A DNA stretch of 64,000 bases from Bradyrhizobium cenepequi (GCF_020329485.1 NZ_JAGKJI010000002.1:124001-188000), one strand, 5' to 3'. Numbered from the stretch's first letter, positions 34,431-42,872 are shown. Numbers and translations are program-made. The notes: generated by a model not told the origin, from the sequence alone.

Positions 34431-34534
34431 GCGCAGGGAAAGCCGGTGTTGCTCCGGTTGACCTGTGGTCCTACCCCTGTGCTTTTTGTTGCACGGGGCC
34501 CACGGGTGCAACCGGCACCCGGCTTTCCCTGCGC
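34431..34534 (+). other. Candidate structured RNA or repeat: long rod-like hairpin
   Basis: GCGCAGGGAAAGCCGG (34431-34446) is the exact reverse complement of 34519-34534. Inside, CCGGTTG (34454-34460) pairs with CAACCGG (34509-34515), CCTGTGG (34462-34468) with CCACGGG (34500-34506, one G-U), and CCCCTGTGC (34474-34482) with GCACGGGG (34491-34498, one bulge), leaving the loop TTTTTGTT. All four helices are nested in order, so the 104 bases fold into one long imperfect rod. Strand is arbitrary. No known RNA family is recognised with confidence. Confidence 0.55.
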
Positions 34535-34647
34535 CCTCACTTCAATGAGAGGGCGGAAAGTGACGCAAAGCTCGGGCGGATCATGCCGCGAGAACGCGGA
34601 CTCACATCCTCTCGGCTGTTTGAAAGTTGAATCAGAACCTATCCCCA

Positions 34648-34768
34648 CGTCGTCCCGGGCTTGACCCGGGACCCATAACCACAGGTGTTTATGGTGTGCT
34701 CCGCTGCAACCGCTTGCTCACGCCACAACACCTCCCTGTGGTTATGGGTCCGCTTTCGCGGGGACAAC
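34648..34768. repeat. Composite repeat, family F, copy 2
   Basis: cgtcgtcccgggcttgaccc at the left and gcggggacaac at the right flank cataaccacagg and cctgtggttatg, a perfect inverted pair. The middle has gctgcaaccgcttgctc, the reverse complement of the block in copy 1 (31389-31526). Confidence 0.8.
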
Positions 34769-34845
34769 AGCGGTGCGAGGCGTGCCAGTAACGGCTACGG
34801 CTTATGACAATGACGAGAGCGGTGCGAGCATGGGATCGCCGACGC

Positions 34846-36291
34846 TCACAACTCCCGCGCATTCGTAAATGCGAACGACGACACGCGCCGCGTGTTCTCG
34901 TCCAGGATCAGCGTGCGCGTGATCGGCGGCTCGGCGCGCTGGGCACAGTTCTCGCGCTCGCAGAGGCGGCAGTTGACGCCGATCGGCGTGCCCCCAGCTT
35001 TTTCGAGATCCATGCCGGCGGCGTAGATGAGGCGCGAAGCGTGGCGGATCTCGCAGCCCAGGCTGATCGCAAAGCGCGGCTGCGGCAGCGGGTGCGGCGC
35101 GATCGGCCGGCGCACCATCTGCGCGATCGAGAAATAGCGAGTGCCGTCGGGCAGCTCGATCACCTGCTTGAGCAGCCGGTCCGGCGTGTCGAAGGTGGAA
35201 TGCACGTTCCACAGCGGGCAGGTGCCGCCGAATTTCGAGAACGGAAACGTGCCGGAGGAGAAGCGCTTGGACACGTTGCCGGCATTGTCGACCCGCAGCA
35301 TGAAGAACGGCACGCCGCGCGCGTTCGGCCGCTGCAGCGTGGTCAGGCGATGACAGATCTGCTCGAAGCCGGCGTTGAAGCGCTGCGCCAGCACATGCAC
35401 GTCGTAGCTCAGCGCCTCGGCCGCGCTAAGGAAGGGTTGGTAGGGCATCATCACGGCGGCGGCGAAATAGTTCGCGAGCGCGATGCGGTAGAGCCGGCGC
35501 GCCGCATCGTCGAGCGGGCCACCGCGGCCGACGATGGAATCGATGCTCCCTCCGCATTCGGCAAGCCCGATCTGCAGCGCGAGTTGGAAAGTGCGGCTCG
35601 GCGTGTCGACCAGTTCGGAAATCAGGAGCTGCCGGCGGTGGCGGTCGAAGCGCCGCAGCGTCTCGCGCATCACGTCAACCGGCATGATCCGGGTGACGAT
35701 CGAATGTTTTTCGCGCAAGCGCGAGGAAAGCGCCGCGAACAGGGCGTCGGCGGCCACGTTCAGCTCGTCGCGCAAATTCTCCGCCGCCGTTTCGAGCTCG
35801 GGGAAATAGTTGCGGTTGGCCTCGATCAGGTCGCGCACGCGCTCGATCGGATTGGCATCGAAGCGGGCGCCCTCGTTGCGATCGGCCATCTGGGCCGCGA
35901 CCAGGGTCTCGCCGCGGCGGGCCTCAGTATAGGCGGCGTAGAGCCGTTGCAGCGCATGCGTTACGCCAGGACAGAGTTCGGCAAGGTCGCGCAGTTCCTG
36001 TTTGGGAACGTCGATCTGGCGGAACAACGGATCGGAGAAGATCTCGTTGAGCTCGGCGAAGAAGCGATCCTCGTCGGCGGTCGCGAGGTCGCGCAGGTCG
36101 AGGTCGTAGGTCTCGGCCAGGCGGAGCAGGATCTGGGCCGTTACCGGGCGCTGGTTGCGCTCGATCAGGTTGATGTAGCTCGGGGAAATCCCGAGCCCCT
36201 CGGCAATCTGGGTCTGCGACAGCCCCAATTGCTGCCGGATCCGGCGAAATCGAGGGCCGACGAACAGCTTTTTTCCAGTGTCGGCAGGCAT
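34846..36291 (-). CDS. XRE-family regulator with IrrE-like and DUF2083 domains (ScfR/RamB type)
   Basis: This 481-residue regulator is of the type that senses short-chain acyl-CoA status and controls glyoxylate or propionate genes. An XRE helix-turn-helix is at about 12-68 (LGLSQTQIAEGLGISPSYIN). An ImmA/IrrE-like domain follows (about 185-310) but lacks an intact HEXXH, so protease activity is unlikely. The C-terminal DUF2083 domain contains CRLCERENC near residue 440. It is transcribed divergently from isocitrate lyase, which strongly suggests aceA is its target. Activator or repressor role cannot be decided from sequence. Confidence 0.87.
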   Translation of the reverse strand: MPADTGKKLFVGPRFRRIRQQLGLSQTQIAEGLGISPSYINLIERNQRPVTAQILLRLAETYDLDLRDLATADEDRFFAELNEIFSDPLFRQIDVPKQELRDLAELCPGVTHALQRLYAAYTEARRGETLVAAQMADRNEGARFDANPIERVRDLIEANRNYFPELETAAENLRDELNVAADALFAALSSRLREKHSIVTRIMPVDVMRETLRRFDRHRRQLLISELVDTPSRTFQLALQIGLAECGGSIDSIVGRGGPLDDAARRLYRIALANYFAAAVMMPYQPFLSAAEALSYDVHVLAQRFNAGFEQICHRLTTLQRPNARGVPFFMLRVDNAGNVSKRFSSGTFPFSKFGGTCPLWNVHSTFDTPDRLLKQVIELPDGTRYFSIAQMVRRPIAPHPLPQPRFAISLGCEIRHASRLIYAAGMDLEKAGGTPIGVNCRLCERENCAQRAEPPITRTLILDENTRRVSSFAFTNAREL

Positions 36292-36310
36292 GGCAGCGTT
36301 CCTGACCTAT

Positions 36311-36365
36311 TTATTTACAAAAATTACAAAATGACATTTCATACAAGAACATATGTTACATGACA
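36311..36365. promoter_or_regulatory. A/T-rich control region between the regulator and aceA
   Basis: The segment contains TTACAAAA twice in direct orientation with a 9-base period (36315-36322 and 36324-36331), followed by tgacatttc and tgttacatgacat. It is the only A/T-rich stretch in the 199 bases between the divergent genes and is the natural place for the regulator to bind. Confidence 0.4.
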
Positions 36366-36490
36366 TCACCATTCGAATGCAAGGTATCTGTACTATTCCC
36401 GGCGCTTCGCGTTTAGCTCCTGACACGCATTTCGCAATGCACTGTCAAGAATGTCGATTGAGACGAACGGCGAAGACAAGGATCACGCAT

Positions 36491-38128
36491 ATGAATTACC
36501 AGCCACGTGGGATCAGCGACCGGGCTATCCAGGGACCGGCTTCCTATCTGAGCGAGATTGAAGCCGCCGAAGCGCTCCTCAAGACCAAAGACACGTGGAA
36601 CGGTGTGACCGCCGAAGCCGTGGCGCGCATGCGGTTGCAGAACCGCTTCAAGACCGGCCTCGACATCGCCCGCTACACCGCGGCGCTGATGCGCGCCGAC
36701 ATGGCCGCCTATGACGGCGACCCCACCAAGTACACCCAGTCGCTGGGTTGCTGGCACGGCTTCATCGCCCAGCAGAAGCTGATTTCGGTCAAGAAGCATT
36801 TCGGCACGACCGATCGCCGCTATTTGTACCTGTCCGGCTGGATGATCGCCGCGCTCCGCTCCGAGTTCGGACCGCTGCCCGACCAGTCGATGCACGAGAA
36901 GACCTCGGTGCCGGCGCTGATCGAGGAGCTCTACACCTTCCTGCGCCAAGCGGACTCGCGCGAGCTGAGCGATATCTTCCGCGCGCTCGACGCAGCCCGC
37001 AAGGAAGGCGACAAGGCAAAGGAAAAGGCGCTGATCGAGAAGATCGACAATTTCCAGACCCACGTCGTGCCCGTTATCGCTGACATCGATGCCGGCTTCG
37101 GCAACGCGGAAGCGACCTATCTGCTCGCCAAGAAGATGATCGAGGCGGGCGCCTGCGCCCTGCAGATCGAAAACCAGGTCTCGGACGAAAAGCAGTGCGG
37201 CCACCAGGACGGCAAGGTCACCGTGCCGCACGACATCTTCCTCGCGAAGATTCGTGCCTGCCGTCACGCGTTCCTCGAGTTGGGCGTCGAAGACGGCGTC
37301 GTCGTGACCCGCACCGACTCGCTCGGCGCCGGCCTCACGCAGCAGATCGCCGTGAGCCACAAGCCCGGCGACATCGGCGACCAGTACAACAGCTTCCTGG
37401 ATTGCGAGGAAGTGACGGCCGCCAACGCTCGGAACGGCGATGTCATCATCAACCAGAACGGCAAGATGATGCGTCCGAAGCGGCTGCCCAGCAACCTCTA
37501 TCAGTTCCGCCCCGGCACTGGTGAAGACCGCTGCGTGCTGGACTGCATCACCTCGTTGCAGAACGGTGCCGACTTGCTGTGGATCGAGACCGAGAAGCCG
37601 CATATCGAGCAGATCGCCAAGATGGTCGATCGGATCCGCAAGGTGGTTCCGAACGCGAAGCTGGCCTACAACAACTCGCCGTCCTTCAACTGGACGCTCA
37701 ACTTCCGTTGGCAGGTCTACGATGCGATGAAGGAAGCCGGCAAGGACGTCAGCAAGTACAACCGTGCCGAGCTGATGAAGGCGGAATACGACAACACGCC
37801 GCTGGCAATCGAAGCCGACGAGCGCATCCGCACCTTCCAGGCCGATTCAGCCAAGCGTGCCGGCATCTTCCATCATCTGATCACGTTGCCGACCTATCAC
37901 ACGGCAGCTCTGTCGACTGATAATCTCGCGAAGGAGTATTTCGGCGAGCAGGGCATGCTGGGCTATGTGAAGAATGTTCAGCGCCAGGAGATCCGTCAGG
38001 GTATCGCCTGCGTCAGGCATCAGAACATGGCCGGCTCCGATATCGGCGACGATCACAAGGAATATTTCGCCGGTGAAGCCGCGCTGAAGGCGGGTGGCGT
38101 CCACAACACGATGAACCAGTTCGGCTAA
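36491..38128 (+). CDS. aceA: Isocitrate lyase (long type)
   Basis: This 545-residue enzyme cleaves isocitrate to succinate and glyoxylate, the first step of the glyoxylate shunt for growth on acetate and fatty acids. The catalytic motif reads KQCGH (234-238, Cys236) where short isocitrate lyases have KKCGH; this and the length place it with the long subfamily found in Pseudomonas and many alphaproteobacteria. VIADIDAGFGNAEAT and NNSPSFNW supply metal- and substrate-binding residues. The ATG at 36491 follows a long untranslated leader; the in-frame ATG at 36353 lies in the control region. Malate synthase is not in the window. Confidence 0.95.
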   Translation: MNYQPRGISDRAIQGPASYLSEIEAAEALLKTKDTWNGVTAEAVARMRLQNRFKTGLDIARYTAALMRADMAAYDGDPTKYTQSLGCWHGFIAQQKLISVKKHFGTTDRRYLYLSGWMIAALRSEFGPLPDQSMHEKTSVPALIEELYTFLRQADSRELSDIFRALDAARKEGDKAKEKALIEKIDNFQTHVVPVIADIDAGFGNAEATYLLAKKMIEAGACALQIENQVSDEKQCGHQDGKVTVPHDIFLAKIRACRHAFLELGVEDGVVVTRTDSLGAGLTQQIAVSHKPGDIGDQYNSFLDCEEVTAANARNGDVIINQNGKMMRPKRLPSNLYQFRPGTGEDRCVLDCITSLQNGADLLWIETEKPHIEQIAKMVDRIRKVVPNAKLAYNNSPSFNWTLNFRWQVYDAMKEAGKDVSKYNRAELMKAEYDNTPLAIEADERIRTFQADSAKRAGIFHHLITLPTYHTAALSTDNLAKEYFGEQGMLGYVKNVQRQEIRQGIACVRHQNMAGSDIGDDHKEYFAGEAALKAGGVHNTMNQFG

Positions 38129-38138
38129 CGGTGGAATT

Positions 38139-38174
38139 GATCAGTCTGGGGTCTGGTCGGATTCCAGACTGATC
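38139..38174 (+). promoter_or_regulatory. Perfect 11-bp hairpin between aceA and the DUF4170 gene
   Basis: GATCAGTCTGG (38139-38149) pairs exactly with CCAGACTGATC (38164-38174) around a 14-base loop. It lies 10 bases after the aceA stop and has no T-run, so it may attenuate or stabilise rather than terminate. Confidence 0.5.
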
Positions 38175-38201
38175 ACGCCACTCGGACAACAGGAGACTAT
38201 C

Positions 38202-38411
38202 ATGACCAAAGGCAGCAATTTCTGGGTGATCGGCGGTGAGTTCGGTTCGATGAACTTCCACAAGCTCGTCGAAGGCTCGGCCCAGGTCAAAGGTCCGTTC
38301 AAGACCCGCAAGGAAGCGGAGGACTGCTGGCGCGAGGTATCGGAAGAGAACCGCCACAAGGCCGGCGTGCGCTTCTCCATCGTGGAAGAGCCCTCCCGCG
38401 TCCTGGCCTGA
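38202..38411 (+). CDS. DUF4170 family protein
   Basis: This 69-residue soluble protein matches DUF4170 (FWVIGGEFGSMNFHKLVEGS, then GPFKTRKEAEDCWR). The family is of unknown function and is common in Rhizobiales. An AGGAG ribosome-binding site lies at 38191-38195. It follows aceA by 73 bases on the same strand, and the two may share a transcript through the hairpin at 38139. Confidence 0.85.
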   Translation: MTKGSNFWVIGGEFGSMNFHKLVEGSAQVKGPFKTRKEAEDCWREVSEENRHKAGVRFSIVEEPSRVLA

Positions 38412-38451
38412 GGCTGCCGACGGTCAGTGTTGAAGAAGACGTCCAAGGACG

Positions 38452-38491
38452 GACGGCCCCATCCGGATTTCCGGGTGGGGCTGTCTGATTT
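38452..38491 (+). terminator. Terminator after the DUF4170 gene
   Basis: gacggccccatccgg (38452-38466) pairs with ccgggtggggctgtc (38471-38485) with two wobble or mismatched positions, and is followed by tgattt. It ends the aceA-DUF4170 unit. Confidence 0.6.
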
Positions 38492-38622
38492 CGGGACGCC
38501 CGCGTGATGGCCCTTGGGGATAACTGCCGCCATAAGCCCTTGGGAACCAACGGCCTTTGCGGAAGTAAGCGTTACTGATAGGGTTAAGCTCTGGTTAACC
38601 GATCAGGACGAGGCCGCAAGCG

Positions 38623-39177
38623 ATGTCGGACGCCCAGAATACCGGCAATGCCGCGAGCGATATGCGGCCGACATTGCGCGATGCCTTGCGGAAAGCGCGC
38701 ATCGAGGCCGCTGACCGCACCGGCGTCGTAGTCGAGTTGCGCGATGCCGAGGTGGCGCGGCTGGAGATCCTGAACGAGGCGCTCGATCCTTTGTTTGCGC
38801 AGGTGCCGGAAAAGGTCGATCTGTTCGACCGCGGCGTCAGCCAGGGCGAGACGCCGCGGCTGTGGATCGATGTGGTCGCCCATATCGTGATGGGGCGCGA
38901 CAAGCGCATCTACCGCTTCGTGCAGGACACCCGTTTCGGCCGCATCGTGCTCGCCGAATCGCACGACGTGCCCGTTATCGTGGATGCCGTCACCGACTAT
39001 GTCGCCCGCCGCATGATCGAGCGTGAGCATGCGATGGTAGCAACCCCGGCGCCTAAGCCCCCGCCCGTTGAAACGCCGCGGCGCCGTCGCGGGTTCGGGA
39101 TGTTCCTGCTCGGCTTCATCCTCGGCGCGCTCGCACTGTTCGCCTTTGCGGTGTTCGCGAGCCTCGGCGATCTCTAG
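38623..39177 (+). CDS. Hypothetical protein with C-terminal membrane anchor
   Basis: This 184-residue protein has a soluble N-terminal part (about 1-135) with charged helices (DALRKARIEAADRTGVV) and a compact region LWIDVVAHIVMGRDKRIYRF, then a Pro-rich linker, an arginine cluster (PRRRRGFG) and one membrane span (about 160-180). The arrangement predicts a cytoplasmic domain anchored by its tail. I do not recognise the family by name. It is convergent with the metallophosphoesterase gene. Confidence 0.7.
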   Translation: MSDAQNTGNAASDMRPTLRDALRKARIEAADRTGVVVELRDAEVARLEILNEALDPLFAQVPEKVDLFDRGVSQGETPRLWIDVVAHIVMGRDKRIYRFVQDTRFGRIVLAESHDVPVIVDAVTDYVARRMIEREHAMVATPAPKPPPVETPRRRRGFGMFLLGFILGALALFAFAVFASLGDL

Positions 39178-39182
39178 CGGCG

Positions 39183-40073
39183 TCACATCAAGCGCGTATC
39201 GCGCAGACGGCCGACGCGCAGGTCGTCGCCGATCCCACGCACGACTTGGTCGCAGCGCCAGGCATTGCCGTCGCGCTCGATCGAAAACAGATTATACGCC
39301 GCCGCCGGATAGTGATGCCGGGGCAGCGCCGAAGCCGACGGCACGCCGATCGCCGGAATCTTGCCGCTCGGCCCGTCGAACCACATCGTGGAGTGGATGT
39401 GATCATGCCCGTGCAGGATCAATTCCACGCCGTATCGTTTGAGCAGATCGAGCAGCTTGTGCGAATCCGTGAGCCGCTTGACGCGCGCATCCGAATGCAG
39501 GGGATGATGGACCAGGAGCACGCGGAATGCGCCCTCGGTCGACAACTCCGCCAGCATCCGCTCGAGCGCTGCGAGCTGAGCGTGGCCGAGCCATCCGGTC
39601 GCCATCAAGGGCGGCGTCGGCACCGCGGAGGATGTGCCGATCAGAGCCACCGGACCGCGCCGGCGCAGGAACGGAAACTGCGCGGCGCCATCTGCGCCAT
39701 CGCCGCGCAGATACTCGGCGAAGGTCGTGGCGAAGCGATGCCGCGTCGCCCGCACATAGGTATCGTGATTGCCGGGAACGACGGTCACGCGATCAGGTGG
39801 GCCCACGCTGTCGAGCCAGGCATGGGCCGGCTTGAACTCCGTCTCCAGCGCCAGGTTGACGAGATCGCCGGTAATCGCAATGTGATCGGGGTGCTGCCCC
39901 TGCAGATCCGCCACCAGCGCATCCAGCACCTCGAGACGATGGTATTTGTGACGGTTGCGCGTCCAGTTCAGATAGCCGAAGGCGCGCTTGCCGGCGAGGT
40001 CGCGCAGCCGTGCCACCGGCAGCGGCGGCAGATGCGGATCGGACAGATGCGCCAACCGAAACGCCGCCATCAT
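39183..40073 (-). CDS. Calcineurin-like metallophosphoesterase
   Basis: This 296-residue protein has the full set of metallophosphoesterase motifs: HLSDPHL (D-x-H), GDLVN, GNHDTY, HHPLH and HGHDHIH. It is close in layout to the 3',5'-cyclic nucleotide phosphodiesterase-like (CpdA) branch, but substrate cannot be fixed. The ATG at 40071-40073 has AGGGA just upstream on the coding strand; a second ATG follows directly. The longer frame to 40229 would overlap the next gene's start region and is rejected. No signal peptide is seen. Confidence 0.85.
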   Translation of the reverse strand: MMAAFRLAHLSDPHLPPLPVARLRDLAGKRAFGYLNWTRNRHKYHRLEVLDALVADLQGQHPDHIAITGDLVNLALETEFKPAHAWLDSVGPPDRVTVVPGNHDTYVRATRHRFATTFAEYLRGDGADGAAQFPFLRRRGPVALIGTSSAVPTPPLMATGWLGHAQLAALERMLAELSTEGAFRVLLVHHPLHSDARVKRLTDSHKLLDLLKRYGVELILHGHDHIHSTMWFDGPSGKIPAIGVPSASALPRHHYPAAAYNLFSIERDGNAWRCDQVVRGIGDDLRVGRLRDTRLM

Positions 40074-40203
40074 TCCGTCCCTGTTGGCTTGTCCGTGATA
40101 TACGGCCGCGGCATGGTCATTCCCTGATGGTCCGCTTTCTATTGGCAAGCGGGCGGCCTCCACGCAAGGATCAAACGTCGTTGTCGTTCCAGTCGAGGTT
40201 TTC

Positions 40204-40692
40204 GTGACGATCCTGATGGATTTGCGCAAGCGATACGAGCCGCAGCTCAGGCGGGTGTTCCATCTCTATTTTCGGCTGGCCCGCGGCATGACGCTCGGCG
40301 TGCGCGCGGTCGTGCTTAATCAGGAGAACAAGGTGTTCCTGGTCAAGCACAGCTATGTCAGCGGCTGGTACCTGCCGGGCGGGGGCGTCGAGGTCGGGGA
40401 GACGCTAATGGAAGCGTTGCGGCGCGAGCTCGAGGAGGAGGGGCGCATCGAGCTTGCCGGCGCCCCGGTACTGCACGGCGTCTTCCTCAACCGCCACGTC
40501 TCCCGCCGCGACCATGTCGCCGTCTATATCATCAGGCAGTACCGCCAGGACCGCCTGCCGGAGCCGAACCATGAGATCGTGGATACCGGCTTCTTCGATC
40601 CGGCGGCATTGCCCGCCGACACCACACCCGGCACCCGCCTGCGGATCGCCGAAGTGCTCGGCGGCGGCGCGCCGATCGCCACATGGCGCTAG
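40204..40692 (+). CDS. Nudix hydrolase
   Basis: This 162-residue protein contains a complete Nudix box, GGVEVGETLMEALRREL followed by EEEGRI, which binds magnesium and hydrolyses nucleoside diphosphates linked to another group. The N-terminal helix MTILMDLRKRYEPQLRRVFH is typical of the small Nudix group in Rhizobiales. The GTG at 40204 follows a GAGG sequence; an ATG at 40216 is an alternative. It is divergent from the metallophosphoesterase and upstream of a membrane protein gene. Substrate is unknown. Confidence 0.85.
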   Translation: MTILMDLRKRYEPQLRRVFHLYFRLARGMTLGVRAVVLNQENKVFLVKHSYVSGWYLPGGGVEVGETLMEALRRELEEEGRIELAGAPVLHGVFLNRHVSRRDHVAVYIIRQYRQDRLPEPNHEIVDTGFFDPAALPADTTPGTRLRIAEVLGGGAPIATWR

Positions 40693-40749
40693 TGACCGCT
40701 TGTGCTAGAAGAGCCGTCCTTGAAGATCGAACGCCGCGACAGGGGCTGG

Positions 40750-41895
40750 ATGAAACAATTGAAAACCGCCCTCGGCGTGGTGTTGCTGCTGATCCTGATC
40801 AGCAACATCTGGACGATCTCGAAATGGAACGAAAGCCGCGGCGTCTATGATGACATCTGCTATCTCCGCCAAGCGCACCTGTTCCAGCGGTTCGGGGCAA
40901 GCGGCTTGGACACGAATATCGCCCGGGATGACGACCGCTACATGCTGCGCAAGCTCCAGGATATCCACTTTCCGGATCCCGGCGATCCCGCACGCCTGCC
41001 GTGCCATACCTTCACGGCAGTATTGAACAAGGTCGTGCTGCAGTATCCGCCAGGCACCGGCTTCGTGCTCGCACTGTTTCCGCCGGGCTTTCAGGTGATC
41101 TCGCTCTATGTCGCCGCCTCAGTCGCGATTTTCGCCTTTGCGCTGCTTGGCCTCGTCCGCGCTGCCACGCGTTCCACTGTCGCGCTCGCCGGCGTGTTCG
41201 GCATTGTGGCGCTCTATCTGATGATCAATCCGACCAAGGCCAGCTATTCCGTGGCGCCGACCATGGTCGTCTGCGCGCTGGCCGGATTCCTGACGGCGCG
41301 GCTGTTTGCCAATATAGGCGCCCGTCGCATCCTGCTCGCATCGCTCGTCGGCTTGCTGATCGGACTCTCTGTCAATTTCCGGCTGCCGAACCTGTTTTTG
41401 TCGGCCGGCTATGCGGTGTTCTTCCTCATCGCCTTCCTACGCGCGAGGAACATGAACACCTTCTGGCAGGGGCTCTCGTTCGGCATCGCGTTCCTGATCG
41501 GCATGGCGCCGACACTGATCGCGAATGCGATCAATGCGGGAAGCCCGTTCTCGACCACCTATGGCGGCGTCGACGCGGTATCGCCGGAATTGAATGCGGC
41601 CGTCCTGCAGCAATATGTGCGAGACGGGCAATTCCCGTTGCTGCTGATAGCGATCGCCTGGGTGGTGGCGTTGTGGCGGTCTGAGGGGCGCGTCGCCACA
41701 AAAGAGATTGTTGCCGTGGTCGCACTCAACCTCGTCATCAACCTGATCTTCTTCATCAGTCACCCCATCTTCACATCCTATTACCTGATGCCGATCGTCA
41801 TGCTGTCATTGTGGACGTTATTGTTCGCGACGCTGGATCATTGGGCGCCGAAGCTCGCGTGCGATGTTGGCTTGCCGCAAAAAGCGAGTACCTGA
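40750..41895 (+). CDS. Polytopic membrane protein, glycosyltransferase-like
   Basis: This 381-residue integral membrane protein has about ten spans and an early periplasmic loop with YDDICYLRQAHLFQRFG and CHTFTAVLNKVVLQYPPGTG. Such an acidic first loop resembles polyprenyl-phosphate-dependent (GT-C fold) glycosyltransferases, though no family is certain. The ATG at 40750 has AGGGG four bases ahead and is preferred to a GTG at 40702. Its stop overlaps the start of a GT2 glycosyltransferase (TGATG), which supports a joint role in glycan or lipid glycosylation. Confidence 0.7.
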   Translation: MKQLKTALGVVLLLILISNIWTISKWNESRGVYDDICYLRQAHLFQRFGASGLDTNIARDDDRYMLRKLQDIHFPDPGDPARLPCHTFTAVLNKVVLQYPPGTGFVLALFPPGFQVISLYVAASVAIFAFALLGLVRAATRSTVALAGVFGIVALYLMINPTKASYSVAPTMVVCALAGFLTARLFANIGARRILLASLVGLLIGLSVNFRLPNLFLSAGYAVFFLIAFLRARNMNTFWQGLSFGIAFLIGMAPTLIANAINAGSPFSTTYGGVDAVSPELNAAVLQQYVRDGQFPLLLIAIAWVVALWRSEGRVATKEIVAVVALNLVINLIFFISHPIFTSYYLMPIVMLSLWTLLFATLDHWAPKLACDVGLPQKAST

Positions 41896-42872
41896 TGGTG
41901 AGCGAGGACGTCACGGCTCGGCCAGCGACGGTGGCGATGACGGCTTCGACATTGCGCGTGGCGGTGCTCGTGCCGTGCTTCAACGAGGAAGCGGCGATCG
42001 GGACTGTGGTTGCCGATTTCCGCAAGGCGCTGCCGCAGGCGCAGATCTTCGTCTATGACAACAACTCGCGCGACCGCACCGCCGAGATCGCGCGTGCCGC
42101 CGGGGCCGAGGTCCGCAGCGAGCGCCGCCAGGGCAAGGGACATGTGGTGCGGCGGATGTTCGCCGACGTCGATGCGGATATCTATGTCCTGGTCGATGGC
42201 GACGCGACCTATGACGCGCCGAGCGCCCCGCGCATGATCGAAGCCCTGGTGAACGACCATCTCGACATGGTGGTCGGCGTCCGGATCGATCAATCCGCGG
42301 CCGCCTACAGAAGGGGCCACCGCACCGGCAACCGGATGCTGACCGGCTTCCTCTCCGCCGTGTTCGGTCACGCATTTCGCGACATGCTGTCCGGTTACCG
42401 GGTGTTTTCGCGCCGCTTCGTCAAATCCTTTCCGGTGCTGTCGGACGGTTTCGAGATCGAGACCGAGCTCAGCGTCCACGCGCTGGAATTGGCGTTGCCG
42501 GTCGGCGAGATCGAGACGCCCTATTATGCCCGGCCGGAGGGATCGGTCAGCAAGCTCAACACCTGGCGCGACGGGTTTCGGATTCTGGGAACCATCCTGA
42601 GGCTCTACCGCTCGGAAAAGCCGCTGCGGTTTTTCACCGGCATCGGGGTGGTTCTCGCGCTGATCTCGATCGTGCTGGCGATCCCGATCATCATCACCTT
42701 CATCGAGGAGGGGGTCGTGCCGCGGCTGCCGACGGCGGTGCTGTCGACCGGCCTGATGATCGTGGCGATGCTGTCGGTCTCGTCGGGGCTGGTGCTGGAC
42801 ACGGTGACGCGCGGCCGCCGCGAGATGAAGCTGCTCGCCTACCTGTCCCAGCCGGCCATTAACAAGAAATGA
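41895..42872 (+). CDS. Glycosyltransferase family 2 protein with C-terminal membrane spans
   Basis: This 325-residue protein has a GT-A fold catalytic domain at the N-terminus (LVPCFNEEAAIGTVVADFRKA, the DGD of LVDGDATYD for metal/nucleotide-sugar binding) and two membrane spans near the C-terminus (about 250-272 and 282-305). This layout matches dolichol- or undecaprenyl-phosphate sugar synthases. It could supply a lipid-linked sugar to the GT-C-like membrane protein encoded just upstream, whose stop codon it overlaps by one base. The acceptor and donor are unknown. Confidence 0.85.
   Translation: MVSEDVTARPATVAMTASTLRVAVLVPCFNEEAAIGTVVADFRKALPQAQIFVYDNNSRDRTAEIARAAGAEVRSERRQGKGHVVRRMFADVDADIYVLVDGDATYDAPSAPRMIEALVNDHLDMVVGVRIDQSAAAYRRGHRTGNRMLTGFLSAVFGHAFRDMLSGYRVFSRRFVKSFPVLSDGFEIETELSVHALELALPVGEIETPYYARPEGSVSKLNTWRDGFRILGTILRLYRSEKPLRFFTGIGVVLALISIVLAIPIIITFIEEGVVPRLPTAVLSTGLMIVAMLSVSSGLVLDTVTRGRREMKLLAYLSQPAINKK

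Larger units (their letters stand above)
34101..34847. other. Gene-free region with structured elements
   Basis: This stretch has no protein gene I believe in; the small open frames across it fall on repeats and lack protein-like composition. It holds, in order, an A/T-richer segment (34140-34200), a short cccgg/ccggg hairpin at 34390-34402, the rod-like hairpin at 34431-34534, a small ccctc/gaggg hairpin at 34534-34553, and the family F repeat at 34648-34768. Confidence 0.6.

Noticed and set aside
34264..34664. Several 65-101-codon open frames across the gene-free region
   Set aside because: They lie on hairpins and repeats, overlap one another on both strands and lack ribosome-binding sites. 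The structure of the DNA or RNA explains the sequence better than protein coding.
35141..35353. Possible second gene within the ScfR-type regulator
   Set aside because: It is on the opposite strand inside a well-defined coding region and has no independent support.
36413..37603. A 396-codon open frame antisense to aceA
   Set aside because: aceA is certain by motif; the antisense frame has no protein-like features.
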